Origin: Trichobilharzia szidati
Taxonomy: Eukaryota; Platyhelminthes; Trematoda; Strigeidida; Schistosomatidae
Direction: 5' to 3'
DNA: 64,000 nt
Assembly (NCBI GenBank): GCA_944472155.2
Contig: OX235279.1
Span: 134,698,920-134,762,919, forward strand
Shown here: piece after piece, positions 25,202 through 38,200 of the stretch
How the letters are laid out: each line of letters starts with the position of its first letter
Position numbering within the stretch: position 1 is the first letter of the stretch
Program-made: the position numbers and the translations under genes
Notes under the pieces: model-generated
What the model was told of the DNA's origin: nothing
Seen by the model: only the letters and a program-made list of their open reading frames with translations
Databases searched by the model: none

Positions 25202-25544
25202 TAGAATATTAGAAGTGAACTTTTGAGTTTTGTGCCAGTTAATTAAATTATACTCAGTTTTTCTTGGTCTGTCAGAAGTTTGAGGCGTCTTAGCAGGCGT
25301 CAGCACTCATGTAGCGTGATACACGATCATGAAAACACTTTAAAACAACAATAAAAATGAAATTTTTATAAAGAGCTACTTTAATATAAGTAGATGGAAT
25401 ACCTAAAGTCACAGCCAATGACTTTTGGTTTCCAGTGTTTCTTGTTAGTGTCACTGTTAGGCAGCTACACTGCCATAAACCATTATAAATGTGACTGGCA
25501 TTGTTGTTTTATTGTTACATACTTCATTACATGCTAATATTATT

Positions 25545-25800
25545 ATTCCCTTAGGTTCCAAGTGTAACACAAAGCTTCAGCAACACATCTCCATTTCATC
25601 CTGTTCTCTGTATTCGTCTTTCGCTAATTTTACAATTTCTCATAAACTTTCATCTTCCCCTAACACGAAATCCTTTGTGTCATCCTTGGATATCCTACTT
25701 GTGGTTTTCTATTCGGGTACCATTCGAGGGCCAGGCGCATCATTTCATTCAACGGTGTCCTCTGTGTTTGTACAATTCATCTCCATTTTCGTTAACAATC
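25545..25800 (-). mobile_element. Decayed RTE LINE 3' fragment
   Basis: The minus strand repeats the order of motifs in the neighbouring fragment in degraded form: LALEWYPNRKPQVGYP, NRMKWRCVAEALC, then the diverged tail GGAATAATAAT. Stops and substitutions show it is older than the 24.9-kb copy. Both are in the same orientation, 0.34 kb apart, but differ too much to be a tandem duplication. Confidence 0.8.
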
Positions 25801-28139
25801 ACTAAAACAAGGTTATTCCTTACAACTTAGTCATAAATCTACAGGATAAACTCCTAGTTGAGACGATGAAACTTCTATTCACCATTAAAATTGTTATTCG
25901 TCCTAAGAAAAATTGTGAACAAGTTAACTGAACAAATTACTGAATCCCTTTATTACAAAGTAATAACTTATCCTTTTGGTTTAATTACTTTGAAAACTGT
26001 TTTTTATGTCACTGTTTCTTTTCGAGAGCAGTGTAATCACTGCAATTACTTGGCTGAACAATAAAACATTGAAATACACCTCGTTTCTCAGTCAGTTTTA
26101 GCCATTGTAGACAGATCTCTTTCATCAAGGCTAACGGCCATTAAAAAATGCAACTCGATCTGTACTGTCAACACATGAACTAAATATAATTAAAGAAGAA
26201 ACTATTCATTTGGCTGCTGTTATTACAAAACAGTATAGGCATTTCATGATGTTCTTATGGGATCCTTATAAGGTGAGTTTTTAATGATTAAAAATTAGAA
26301 ATGATGTGGTTGAGCGTAACGACCGTCAGTATGAATTGTGGCTCATCACTATTATTCGATGCGAAACAAAATCTTTGAAGTACATTTTTCTCTAGATCGC
26401 TAGTTATGCATTTTGTTATATGTCGCTTGAACGCTTTTTTTCCGACCAGGTATATCGCTCATATTTATCGTGCATGCATTCACTTATCATACATCAAAAA
26501 GAGGACTGTTGTGATAGCTAATTAATTTGAAATCATGTGCATTTTATTTATGATTTACATGACATTATCTCAAGCCACTTTACGCTAAGCATGTGGTTGT
26601 GTGTTATAACAAACAAGCACAGGGATTAGTTTGGTTAGTCATCTGTTCAAGCTATAAATGCCATCATACTTCCTCATAACTAAAAATGACATTGTAATAA
26701 TTATGTGAATAAGACCTTGAGTAGTAATGATAGTAAAAAGATTAATAATAACAAAATAAATGAAATTTACTAAGACAATGAAGACAACCGATTATGTTTG
26801 TCATTATTTATGATTTGTCGTTAAAAGGTTTCTTATATTGGCATATCAGTTCAGCGTTCATAATGAATGTGGTTATAAAACTAAGATCTTGCCAAATTAG
26901 TTGGTTCTCCATGGTTTATTTAGGAAGACGTTACGCCACTTGGTGTCGTAGTGTAGTTGGATAATATGCATAGATGTTGAATAACTGCCGACACTCGTTA
27001 TTCGACTTAAGTGCATTCTGCCAGTATAAAACTATTTCTCATAAAAACCTAGTTAATTTGGAAAAGCTCCAGAATCTCCACACAACGAATTTACAAAAAA
27101 GAAACAGCGACACTAGGTAGATCCTTCATAAAATCAGAACCATGCCTCTCAGATAAGATGCAGTGAACATTTCGACCAGATACAAGATTGTTCACACTTT
27201 CTATAACACTAATCATACAGCAAAGAATTTTCAGTGAATAACCGGCAAAAGTCTTGATGGACTGTAACTTAAAAGTTAATTCAAATGATATGCATGGATA
27301 TTCCTTCGTCAGCTAGATTTCTAGAATCGTATTAAATTATGAGTGGCAGAAATACATTATGCTTGTCGTTATCTCACTTATTTTACAGGTTATTAAAGAT
27401 AATTCACCATGCATAATATTGTTTTATTTTTATTTTCAAGTCCACCTAAGCAGACTTAACAGGAATATTTGTTAACTGTGTAAAATGATGTCATCAGTTT
27501 TTTGTTAGACACTAAAACATAATCAGTAGTATTTGTAAAATTAGCATTATTGTTTTCACTATTTTCACAGCATAAAGCATACACAATACTTCGTGTTTTG
27601 TCGTATTTTTCATGTTTATTCAATATGAAAATGAAATTTTCAGCAAAACGATATTGTTTTGTATTTAAATTGTTTATTAAGTTATTACAAAATAAATTTG
27701 TATTTTTACATTTTATTATCTGTTTTGACGACATGTGAGTTTGAAATAAGCTGAACTAAATTTTGTTTTTATTAACTAAAATGACAGGTGTAAATAACAT
27801 GTGATTATTTTGTAAAGTATATTAAAATTTGTTACTTCGATTTGCATTTCGCAAACGAAGAGTAAACCGGCTAACTGATGTTAATACAAAACATTGACGA
27901 TTTCAATTCAACGTTTTGCCCTCTAAGTCGTCACAAAAGAAGTCAACGATTAAGCAGCTAATCATTTAGATAATGCCGATTAGATAAAGTCAGACTCCGT
28001 TGCAAAAGTGTGTATGTAAGCTCAGTATAATAAATAAGATTAAACAGTGCAACTGTCAACCTCTGGAAATAACCAACGTCGAAGTATCGCGAATAAGTGA
28101 ATGAGACATTTTAATAGTAAGACTTTAAAATCTGTAGGA
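25801..28139. other. Intergenic, nothing assigned
   Basis: One possible exon ends at about 26,273 (ITKQYRHFMMFLWDPYK before GTGAGT), without partners. Otherwise the stretch is featureless and AT-rich. Confidence 0.45.
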
Positions 28140-28153
28140 AATGATGTAGAATT

Positions 28154-28401
28154 GATATAAGTATAAAACTCGGGCACTGTGGTAGAGTATAACTCCATAA
28201 TGGTTAAGATTTTATTTTGATAAATCACACAGTGTTGTACAGTTATATTAACTGATGACGTTTCGAGCACAAACTATTGCTCATAAACATATCAAGTTGA
28301 TATGATTATGAGCAATAGTTTGTGCTCGAAACGTCATCAGTTAATATTACCATATAACACTGTGTGATTTATCCTAATTAAATCTTAACCATTATGGAGT
28401 T
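28154..28401. mobile_element. Tail element inserted as an inverted dimer, 14-bp TSD
   Basis: Two copies of the short tail element lie head-to-head around 28296, paired positions summing to 56592 (28191 with 28401), interrupted by small changes in the right arm. The left unit also carries the GTATAAAACTCGGGCACTG end. The whole block is bounded by the direct repeat AATGATGTAGAATT (28140-28153 and 28402-28415), so the dimer inserted as one unit. There is no open reading frame. Confidence 0.85.
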
Positions 28402-28415
28402 AATGATGTAGAATT

Positions 28416-29277
28416 AAATAGTTTTATTTTTACAGTTAGATAATGTATATTCTGGGATGCAATGTATTATCAGTGTGACACTGATTATGATTAGTCAGTG
28501 ATGCTTAACATTTTAAAGTACTTTATTGTTTTCGTATAAAGTTGTTGTACGACCTTATATCAATTTAAAAATAAGCTCTTAGATAGTGCTACGAAAAAAA
28601 GAAATTCTAAATATTTACAGATATTTCCGATTCCTTTCTTGTAAATTGTTACACCTTACAGTTATGTGCAGCAATCAGTCTGTATAAAAACAATTATGAA
28701 ACCTCATGAAGGAAAAGCTGAATGGCAAATATCTGCCCCGTTCACGCATTTAGGCAAAAAACAGATTGAACGAAGAAATATATTCCTTTTCAATTAGCTC
28801 CTCAACATCAGCTAGCTCCATACTAATATGTCGTTTTTTGCATCAAGATTTTTACTAATCAAGTGGTTATTTTAGTTAATCACTTTAAGGTATAGGGGGA
28901 GGGTGAAATTAAGAGGTTAAGAGTCATCAAAAAAACTGACTAGTAAATATTAGTAACAAGATATGTAAGTTCTGAAGGAGGGTTGAAAATTAATTACGAA
29001 ATTCAAGATAAGTTAATTCATAGGCGTTAGCAACAGTTTATGATATATTCAAGAAATCTGTAAACTAACGATGATTAGGAATGAAGAATAGGATAACTCA
29101 GAAGAATTACGTACAATTCAAACGACTTAACAGAATTAGCTGGAATTGTAAGAATTAAGAAGGTCAAAAGATGGTTACAAGGGGATGGGAAAAATCGTTT
29201 TCAAAAACCTGTCATATATTATGTAGTTGACCGTGGGAAAGAAAGAGGAGGAATATTAATCAAAGGTCCTCTGCCCT
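28416..29277. other. Intergenic, upstream of PLE2
   Basis: No feature supported. The last 100 bp may be the PLE2 5' leader. Confidence 0.45.
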
Positions 29278-31300
29278 ATGCGAATTGACTTCGGACGAAT
29301 GTCAAGGATTCACCGAATATATCAACTTAGTTGCAAAATAATGCTGGCAGTCTGCTGTAACCCAGCTCAACAACAGCATGTGAAACCTCACGGTGAATTT
29401 CCTGACGAACCAACAAAATCTGTGTTCAATTATTCCTCAGAACCTTTAACCGACGTGCAATTAGGAGTCCCATCTCTCGGCCCAAAATTCCGCGATATCA
29501 GTTTCAACGCCGACAAACTTCATACTCATGTCCTGTTTGAAAATCTAATCAACCAAAGGAACGATCTCATCCCAACTTCTGAAGACGAGCTACAGAGATT
29601 CAGGTCAACAATCATCGACTGCTGCCACCAATACTTGAATACAAAATCAAAAGTCCGCATCCACCTAACAAAGCGGCACCCAGAAGAATTAAAACAGTTG
29701 ATAGATAACAAAGACCTGCTAATAACTCGCTTTGACAAGAGTGCCGGTGTAGTTCTTCTGGATCGAAAAGACTACATCGAGAAAATGAACAATTTACTGT
29801 CGAACGAAGATAAATTTTCCCAAACTTTCAATGAAAGAAACAAAACGGAACAGATTGAGAAGCAGATTACAGACATCTTGAAGAGAATGAAGGCCAGTCA
29901 ACTAATCAGTAGCGATATCTATGACCAGATCTGGCCAACAAATTCAATAATACCAAGACTTTATGGTCTACCAAAGGTTCTCCAACTTCATCCGATTCTG
30001 GATATATCAGGTTCCCCTTACCACTCTAATGCAAAATGCCTGGCAGATATTCTGGAACCTGAAAGGAAACAATTATGTACGAACTCACTCCGTGACACCT
30101 TCCAGTTCATCGACTGCATACAAGACCTGAATGTGTCTAACAAAATTATACTGTCCTTCGACACTGAGTCACTTTTCACCAATGTCCCACTGAGGGAAAC
30201 GGTCTGCTTTATATGAAAATATATAGATGATAACCATCTCAATATTGGAATACCAACAGCATATTTGATGGAATTACTACTGAGATGCACTCTGAACGTC
30301 CAGTTCACTTTCAAGGACACCATCTATAGACAAAAAGATGGTATTGCAATGGGATCTCCATTGAGTCCACTAATATCAGATTGCTTCGTGGCAAGTCTCG
30401 AGAAAGGTCCGCTAAAGCCGAGCATTGACAATTTGCGACTGTACAAAAGATAAGTAGACGACATATTCATTATTTGTGACATCAACAATGATCCCAGTCT
30501 ACTGCTGAAGACATTTAACTGCTGACATCCAGCAATGAAATTCACACTTGAAATGGAAAACGAATCAAAAATTCTGTTTCTTGATGTGGAACTAACAAGA
30601 AGAACCGATGGGGGGCTAAGAAGATCGATCCATAGAAAAGCTACGTGGAATGGTCAACTAACGAGCTTCTATAGCTGGGTACTCATTCAACAAAAGCGGA
30701 ATTTAATAAAATCACTTGCTACCCACATCCGACGCATCTGTAGTTCCGATGTTCTAGAAGCAGAATTAGATATTCTGAGTGAAATCTTCATCCAAAATGG
30801 ATACTCAATAAGATTCATTGAAAAAATATCAAACCAAGAATTTGGAGAAATAAAACTACACTTGCTCCTAAAAAGAAACTCTACATGAACTTGGATTTCA
30901 AGGTAGATTTAACAAGCGATATTCTGAAGAGAAGGATCACATAATCTCTGAGAAGAACATTCTTTTTAGCAACGCTAAAAATAGTGCTCTCCAGTCGCCC
31001 AGTGATATGCAGAAGTCTCAAGGACAAGATCCCGCACCTGTCCACTTCTATGTGCATATATCAGTTCACCTGCTGCTGTTGCGCGACGCGCACCCTGTCC
31101 AAGAAGATTCAAGAACACTATCCAGCATGTTTGTAAAAAGGCTATAGTGGTGCTATAAGGAGTGCGATAATTGAACACCTGGTTAACAATGATCATTCCA
31201 TCTCAACAAACGCCTCCTTTAAACTAATCTGCAGAGTCAAAAATAACCTACTAAAGGCAATAGTTTCGTCTTCTTTGTATCGCTGAAGCTCTGGCCATTC
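29278..31300 (+). pseudogene. Penelope-like element 2, near full length, broken
   Basis: One frame stays readable from 29278 to 30888 with three point stops (about 30,214, 30,451 and 30,523). The N-terminal PLE domain (LGPKFR, then LLITRFDKSAGVVLLDR) leads to RT motifs: RLYGLPKV, LSFDTESLFTNVPL, GIAMGSPLSPLISDCF, then the catalytic block, where the residue before VDD is a TAA stop in place of Tyr (30451-30453). After a frameshift near 30,880 the Cys-rich linker and GIY-YIG domain follow (CIYQFTC, KKIQEH, IIEHLVNNDHSIS), but about six residues holding the YIG half are missing. It therefore cannot encode active polymerase or nuclease. Compared with PLE1 it is longer, keeps the N-terminus, and has lost the nuclease motif that PLE1 retains. 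Confidence 0.9.
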
Positions 31301-32569
31301 ACATAGAAAAGCCGGAACTGTGCATACAAAAGAGAATTACTCAACCACTTTTACTATCATGGTAACAACTTTGTTGATTTTGATGACTTAATTTTGTTTG
31401 TTTGCCTATTCTTTAATTTTCAAAAGAATGGACACGGAACAAAGAGTACTCTTTTCGATAAATTCATCATCAGGTTCTACAATTATATATACATTATAAC
31501 GAATGCATTGCTTATAATTCTTCTATTCATTTAGAACCTTTGCGTAATTCCGTATTCTCTACTTTGTTCCTATGTGTATCCTGAGTATAACTCAAACATC
31601 AAACTATTCATACTATTAGATAACTCCCTCTAAACAACTGTTTGTGGCAACTCATCATCTTTGTTATTAAACTAGTTTCATTAACACCCAATTTTCTGGA
31701 TCGCTTTTGTATTACGTAACTCCACCCAAAACTTACTAATTTCACCTGTTTAGTTAGAATAACCATAACCAATTGTATTTTTGTTGGACAAACTTAATGT
31801 ACACATACATACAAAATAACTCATATATATTTGCAATTGTACAGCTAAGAAAATGAATTCGCCGAAAAGCGACTGTTCGCTGAACTACGTGTTTTGTTTT
31901 CATTAGATGGAATGCTCTTAAAATTTGTAATCATGAAAAGAATTCGCAAAATTATGATGCATATTTTACTGAGAAGTTCTAAAAGAAAATGTATCACCAA
32001 TGGATTAAAATAATAGTCACACAATGTACTACGTCATCATGACATGTCTTGTGAAAACAAAACACATGAAACCTGAATGATAAACAACTTTTTTCACCTG
32101 TTCTTTTCGCTCGCATTAATAATTAAAAAATATCTTTACTCAAATTGGGAGTATTTGAAAGTTGTTGTTATCTGTGCCTTGATACTGCATAATAAAAACT
32201 GCTCTTCGGTGCTACTTTCCTAGTGCAATATTATTTTTTATCAGAAAATACAATTTATTCACTGAAAGCAATATAAAGTAGAAAATATCATAACATCATC
32301 AGTATTCTGGTGGATGTTGAAGAAGAAGATATAGCATAAACTGATTTCGTAGTCCCGATGTATCGTAGACAGTTACCAAGACTGAAAGTGAAACGTTCAC
32401 GATAAAATATTTAGTTCGATTAAAGGGGTTATATTTTTACATGCGCTTGACTTATTTATATGAATAACATGTGTGTGAAATCTGAAAAGTTAGCTTATTT
32501 ATCGTCTCCGACAGAGGCGGAAGTCGATAAGGCTAAGAAGTTACTGAAAACTAAGAAAGCAGGAGAACC
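31301..32569. other. Intergenic, nothing assigned
   Basis: AT-rich. It may include the degraded 3' end of PLE2 over the first 100-200 bp. Confidence 0.45.
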
Positions 32570-33770
32570 AATTTGAACTCTTCAAAAAGCACAGGTCCAG
32601 AGCGCTCAGATTAGGTGTTCACACAGCTACCGTAGAAAGTGGAAAGAAGCATAGGTGCCTGTCAATCAAAAGAAAGACTATGTTGTGAAACTGCTAAAGA
32701 GGAGTGACTTAAGCCTTTGCAAGAACTGGCACAGAATCATGTTTCTTTCCACTCCAAGCCAAGTCACACTGGTTAGACGAATTCATCGACTCTAAAAAGG
32801 TCTTCGGCAGAGTTGACCGAGACCTAATTCAGAAGCTTTATGAACACCACATAGTGAAGTATCGTTAACATTCATAAAATTCATTCAACAGCTGTATATG
32901 AGGATGATAAATACCGAGTAATTCACAATATAAAGCTAACCGAGGCATTTTAGGCCTTTAGAAACAAAGGCAAGGCTATCCACTACCACACATGCTCTTC
33001 CTGGTTGTGATGGATCGGATAGGGCAGTACACCGCCAGGTGTGAGGAGAAAGGTAGACGCTGGAATGACAAAAAGACCCAGGAGAATCTAGAGTTCATGT
33101 ACGATTTGTCTCATGCCACACGGGCTCAAAGATTTACAGCTGGAAAATGAAAATTCATCATAAGAGCAAGAAGGACCGAACTTCGGATGAACCTTAGAAA
33201 AGATAGAGGTGATAAAAATACCAAACCAGTAACAACAAGCACCAGCCGACACCATCAGGAAATATCTAGAAGGAGCCGTCCACTTACCTCGGTAGCATCA
33301 TTTTAACTACGAGCGAAACAGATGACCATGACAGAGCCAGCCAGGATTTAGAAATTAAGGCAGGCATTCATTACTCTGAAGTCATTGTTGGAATCTGCAG
33401 CACTCAACACCAGGAACCACATCCAACTTTTCAATAGTTATGTTATGTTGGCATTTCTGTATGGTTCAGGGACTAGCGGCATCACCAAAATCCTTTTCAG
33501 CAGGCTGTAGGCTTTCATCAACTACTGTCTTCGCTCGATGATGAAGATCCGATGGTTAGTCGAAAATGATGAGCAACAAGGAACTAGGTGGTAAACCAAG
33601 CAAATACCTATTGCCCAATAAATATGCAGAAAGACACGGAGGTGGATTGGAACATTCACTGCGGAGACTATTGAGTAACACCATATACCAGATCCTCATA
33701 TCGGAACCAAACAGGAAGCCATGTGCTGGGTATGGGTGGAGATGTGACACCGAGATCATCTAAACAGTAT
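32570..33770 (+). mobile_element. Old RTE/SR2-type reverse transcriptase relic
   Basis: Translated pieces in shifting frames keep the order of an SR2-type RT: KLLKRSDLSLCKNWHRIMFL (the family's KIPKKGDLS-NYRGITLLS region), VDRDLIQKLYEHH (AFDSVDR region), FLVVMDRI (FLLVIDWI), and YLGSIILTTSETD (the YLGSIID block). Many stops and indels separate them. The catalytic ADD block is not recognisable. This is the oldest of the RTE copies in the window. Confidence 0.7.
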
Positions 33771-34959
33771 ATGAAAGCTTGTGTGTAATTGTAGAGCCAC
33801 TTTAACATGACAGAATAGAAGCGAGTGTGAATGAAATGCGCTGTTGGAGCAATACACTCCTCTAGGAACTCGAGGGACGGATAATTATATTAAATATTTG
33901 CTTCTGTACATGAACGAAATTTAAGCTACATTTCATTACCTGGGCAGTGAAAAGTATACGGTAAATTAAGGTATGATTATTCCTAAAACTCGATGAAATC
34001 AGTGGAATAACATTATGTTTCCGTTTTTCATGATATAGTACCATTCTAGAAACTTAATAGGCAAATGGACATCCTGTGGTCAATCGATATGTTGAATCCA
34101 CTGAAAAATATCACAATGAGACAAAAATAATTAGAAAATGAAAACCGAGTTTGCCTTATCATCGTACACAATGATGCATTAAACAAGTCCATTGCACGTT
34201 TCAGGAGAAATGGTTACAGGTTACTACATAACTTTTAGAAATTTGGTCATGAAACAATTTTTGTATAGCTTTGACTGAAGTATAAAAATCTTTACTGTAG
34301 CGTCAAACACTTAAGCAAGACTGAAAACAACACTAAATTCATTTGTAGGTCTACAGACACTGTAGCGAACGAAGCTGCTGAGGAAAGATAATGACTGACG
34401 TCAATAAAATAAGTAACATTCACTTCATTCCGTTATTTATAAATAACATCAGCCACTCTGCATCAGGTTTCTTTTCATTTAGATCTCTTTTCCAGATCCT
34501 CCTCTGAAACTTTCCAGTCATATACAAGTTACCACTGCTTTTCCTAAATATTTCATACTATGTACTACTTGTATCTATTATTTTAAGTAACACACAACAT
34601 CCTCTATTCTTATCATTGTTTCCTTTAAGTAACCGTTCCAAATGGCTCACTAAATGCGTTTCTAGCCCTTCCTCAGATTATTATTCTCCTCGTTCTTGTA
34701 TCGAAAAGATCATAGCTTATCCTGTTCCCTTTCTACTCTCTTAAAGTGAACCGCTTCAGATTGCGTCCACATACTGTTCTTCCCACCCCAGCAGATCTAC
34801 TGGTTCTGGTCAATCTGAAGCTACAAAGTTCCGCTCATAACACTTTATCTGAATTCCTACTTCTAATCGCCTCCAATTTTTACTTTGATTGCGTTCATTT
34901 GCATTTTTTTTCCATTATGGATGGCTTATGGCCAGTCCTGTGGGTATTTGCCCCTTAAA
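33771..34959. other. Intergenic, probable repeat debris
   Basis: No exon supported. The right half may be the degraded downstream part of the minus-strand gypsy relic that follows. Confidence 0.4.
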
Positions 34960-35290
34960 TTATCTACATTAGTTTAAGTTCGCTGTCGGCTCTTGACAAG
35001 TAATCAGGTACAATATTTTATCTCCCTGGATTGCGAAGTCATAATTTTGTTCATGTAACAGCCATAATGAATTTTCACGACTGAGTTCTAAACATATACA
35101 TAGCTTAGTGGTAGGCCGCAGTATCAAATCGCCTATTGCGTTTGTATCATATTTATTTCTCTAGTGCCCGGATCACTACCAAACATTTCTTTTCTTCAAT
35201 AGAATACTTCTGTTCCTCAGGGGTCATAACGCAGCCAACATACTCTATAGTCCAGTCTTACGTCTGAAACTGTGCCACAATCACTCATGT
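34960..35290 (-). mobile_element. Gypsy-type RNase H relic
   Basis: On the minus strand MTPEEQKYSIEEKKCLVVIRA matches the gypsy RNase H block (usually LSxxExxYS-x-EREALAVV), and about 200 bp further NIVPDYLSRADSEL matches the conserved V-x-DALSR end of the RNase H/connection region. Spacing and order fit, with several stops and frameshifts between. The flanking RT and integrase are too degraded to delimit. Confidence 0.6.
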
Positions 35291-38200
35291 TTATTGAAAA
35301 TATGAACAACTTCTTTGCCACTGAGGATCTTAAGACAGTTTGGTGGTTATTCAAAAGTTCCTTCATCGGGCCAAGTGTTAGCTTAGCATCTTAGGTCTAG
35401 ATAAATCTCACACTAATTAGCGTTCTGTGCAGAGACTTCACTTCCTCGTTGAAGTTATTGATGAACCGTCAGTCAAGTTCTTATTTCCCCCTTCACTCTG
35501 ATATTACAGTGAGCCTGGTAGTTTGAATCTTAAAAGATAATGGCCTTATTTTTCCGTTTCCTACTTTTGATTAAGACATTTATTTTGGCTATCTGTAAAC
35601 TAATCTTGTCAAAGAAGAATTCCAGCAATTCAGTAAGCCTTTAGCGTTTGCCCTAAGTTGAAAAGTTTTATTTTTCTACACACATCTAGCTAATTCCTAC
35701 ATGTCTCAACGTTTTTCAGGCTTCTCATTAATGCAGTCAACAATATTCGAGAAGTTATTGTCCTCTAAATTGGCATTTTTCACTATTATTTAACAAGATC
35801 TTGTGTTTAACCTTGTCAAACTAATGTAAGGCTCACTGTGGATAAGCTTAGACACTTAGACATCGACTCACTGATATTCTGTATCTATTCCTGAACCTCT
35901 GTTATTTTTACTCGTGATCATGTTGTTTCATTGTATAATTAATCATCATATCTAGTGTTTACCTTTCTATTTCTCTTCTCATCCTTCACCTCTGTCTCTA
36001 TAATTCAGTCTGAAACTCCTCGTATTTTTAATCCATATCCTGCACTCTCTGCGTGGTCAGTACACGGGTTCTTGTTTTCTTTCTGTGCTCTTTATTTATC
36101 ACAGCGACCTCGACTCATGCACCTGACAGAGGTGGTTTTTCTGCACAACGAAACTTAAAGTTATCGCTGGGTGAAGGCAAAAGAAGTTGAAGATGATAAT
36201 GATGAGGTAGCATAAAACAACAGAACCACCAGAACATCACATTTCGGTAAACAGTTCAAAAAGTTATCTTCACAGCAAAGCTGTTTCCATGATTGGCTTT
36301 ATACCACTTCTGAAGTACTAAGTTTTAAGGTGAGTTGGTGGAAATACTCCAACTCAGTGCAAACAAGAACATGTACTGTAGTGTCATATAGAGAATAATT
36401 GAGTTTTATAGTCATGTTGACCATTTTATGCCACATATTTTATTATTACGCTTCTTTATCGGTCTCACAACTCTACTGATACAAAACTGCCGCTAACATC
36501 CTAACTCTACAGCACCGAATCCAGAAGTCTAGTCAAATCGTCTTAGGGAATCGTCACTGTTGGCACGAGCCAGAGGTAGTTAATAACTTCTCAAAATCAT
36601 TTACCTAGAGCTCCCATCATTCAGTACTCAGTGCTAACTTCATCTACTTAGGTGCACCACTTAAGCTGAAGGTACACGACCAGACAAACTTACCGATTGG
36701 AACCCTGTCTTCGAACGTTCCTTTGTTTTTGCCTAATTTCTAGTCAGCTAAGCCTACATCTATGCCCATCCTGACTGATCCTAAAATATACTTCGTATTC
36801 TTAACGACTTAACTGTAGTTCCGACTTAACTTTTCTCTGGTCTACATCTAGTAAGTACATTGGGGTTGAATAATAAAATACGCAGAGCCATACCAACGTA
36901 TCACCCGTGCTCGTAGGAACCTTCGTCTTCCATACTTGTTAGCCTGCAGCTAAATTTCACTCAGGTTCCATGAGTCTGTTTTATTTCGCAATAGTTTATT
37001 TCTCATATCTTTACTAATTTTACTAATAACCACTGCTGTCACGCGTATACAGGCACTGAAACTCAAATCCCTCAAACCGACAAATCCAACAATTCTACTG
37101 AGGCCACGTCGACCCAATAATGATGAAGTATGGTTTATGAAAACTGGCTGATTTCCATAATTATGGCCTAAATATCATATGTCCTCACTCCCTAGAAGTT
37201 ACATCTGAATTGCGGCTGAAATTAAGTAAATGTGTCAACTCACACATGTAGATCTCGGACATAAGTGATCCTTAGGAGACACTTACTGCAGTAATCCTTA
37301 AAGGAAACTATCTCGTGGATCTCCAGCTTCTCAAAGAGCTTGCCCACAACGTTTAGTTAGGGAATACTCTGGTGATGCACGGATGCATGGATCTACAGGC
37401 AACCGCGAATTCGAAGAAGGGATCTGTCGATAGCTGGTCTTGTGTTAGTTGTAATAGCAAGGGCAAACTGCTCGTAACACTATTAAGTAGTCCCTATCGA
37501 CGAAAGGATTCCGTAAATACCCCAACAATCTCTGATGGAAGTGTGGCTGGCCCGTTAACGATCTTCAAACCTTAACTATAAAAGACACAGTTATGTGACT
37601 TTCATTAGCTACACTTCGGGCATGCAACTCCCTAACAGTAGTCCTGACCTCAAAGAAAGTCTTCTCAATGTAGCGGTTGATGGTGATACTTCAGTGAACA
37701 TGACTATAATACAAGTACTACAGGCAACCGTATGATTTTAACAAAGATCATGACCACGAGGGAGCACCCTGTCGTCACCAATATTCGGTGGAAAGTGGAG
37801 AACTGATAATTTTCTTGGACCACAAGCTAGTCGAATGCTCTCTGAACTCAATCTCTGACATATACCTACCAGAAAATTTGCTTTGGCTAAACTACATTTG
37901 ACATTGGCCTTGTAACTGGCTTGTCTTCAAGAAGATAATAATGAGCTTCAGTGTGAGTTGTAGAGAACAATTCTGGAAATTACAGATGATAACGTTAAGC
38001 ATGTATAATAATAATAATAATTTATATTTCGTATAAACGGGTAAGTTTACAAGAAATACATGCCATTTTTACAGGCACGATCAGTAACGTTATAAATTAC
38101 AATCCTGAAGCATCATAAATTATTACTTTTCAAAAGCTTGAATTGTTCAATTATTGCACAAGCAATTAGAACAGGTTCTTATAAATGTTAAATTGTAAAC

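Noticed and set aside
36480..37900. GC-richer patches read as another polyprotein relic
   Set aside because: No catalytic or family motif could be secured in any frame.
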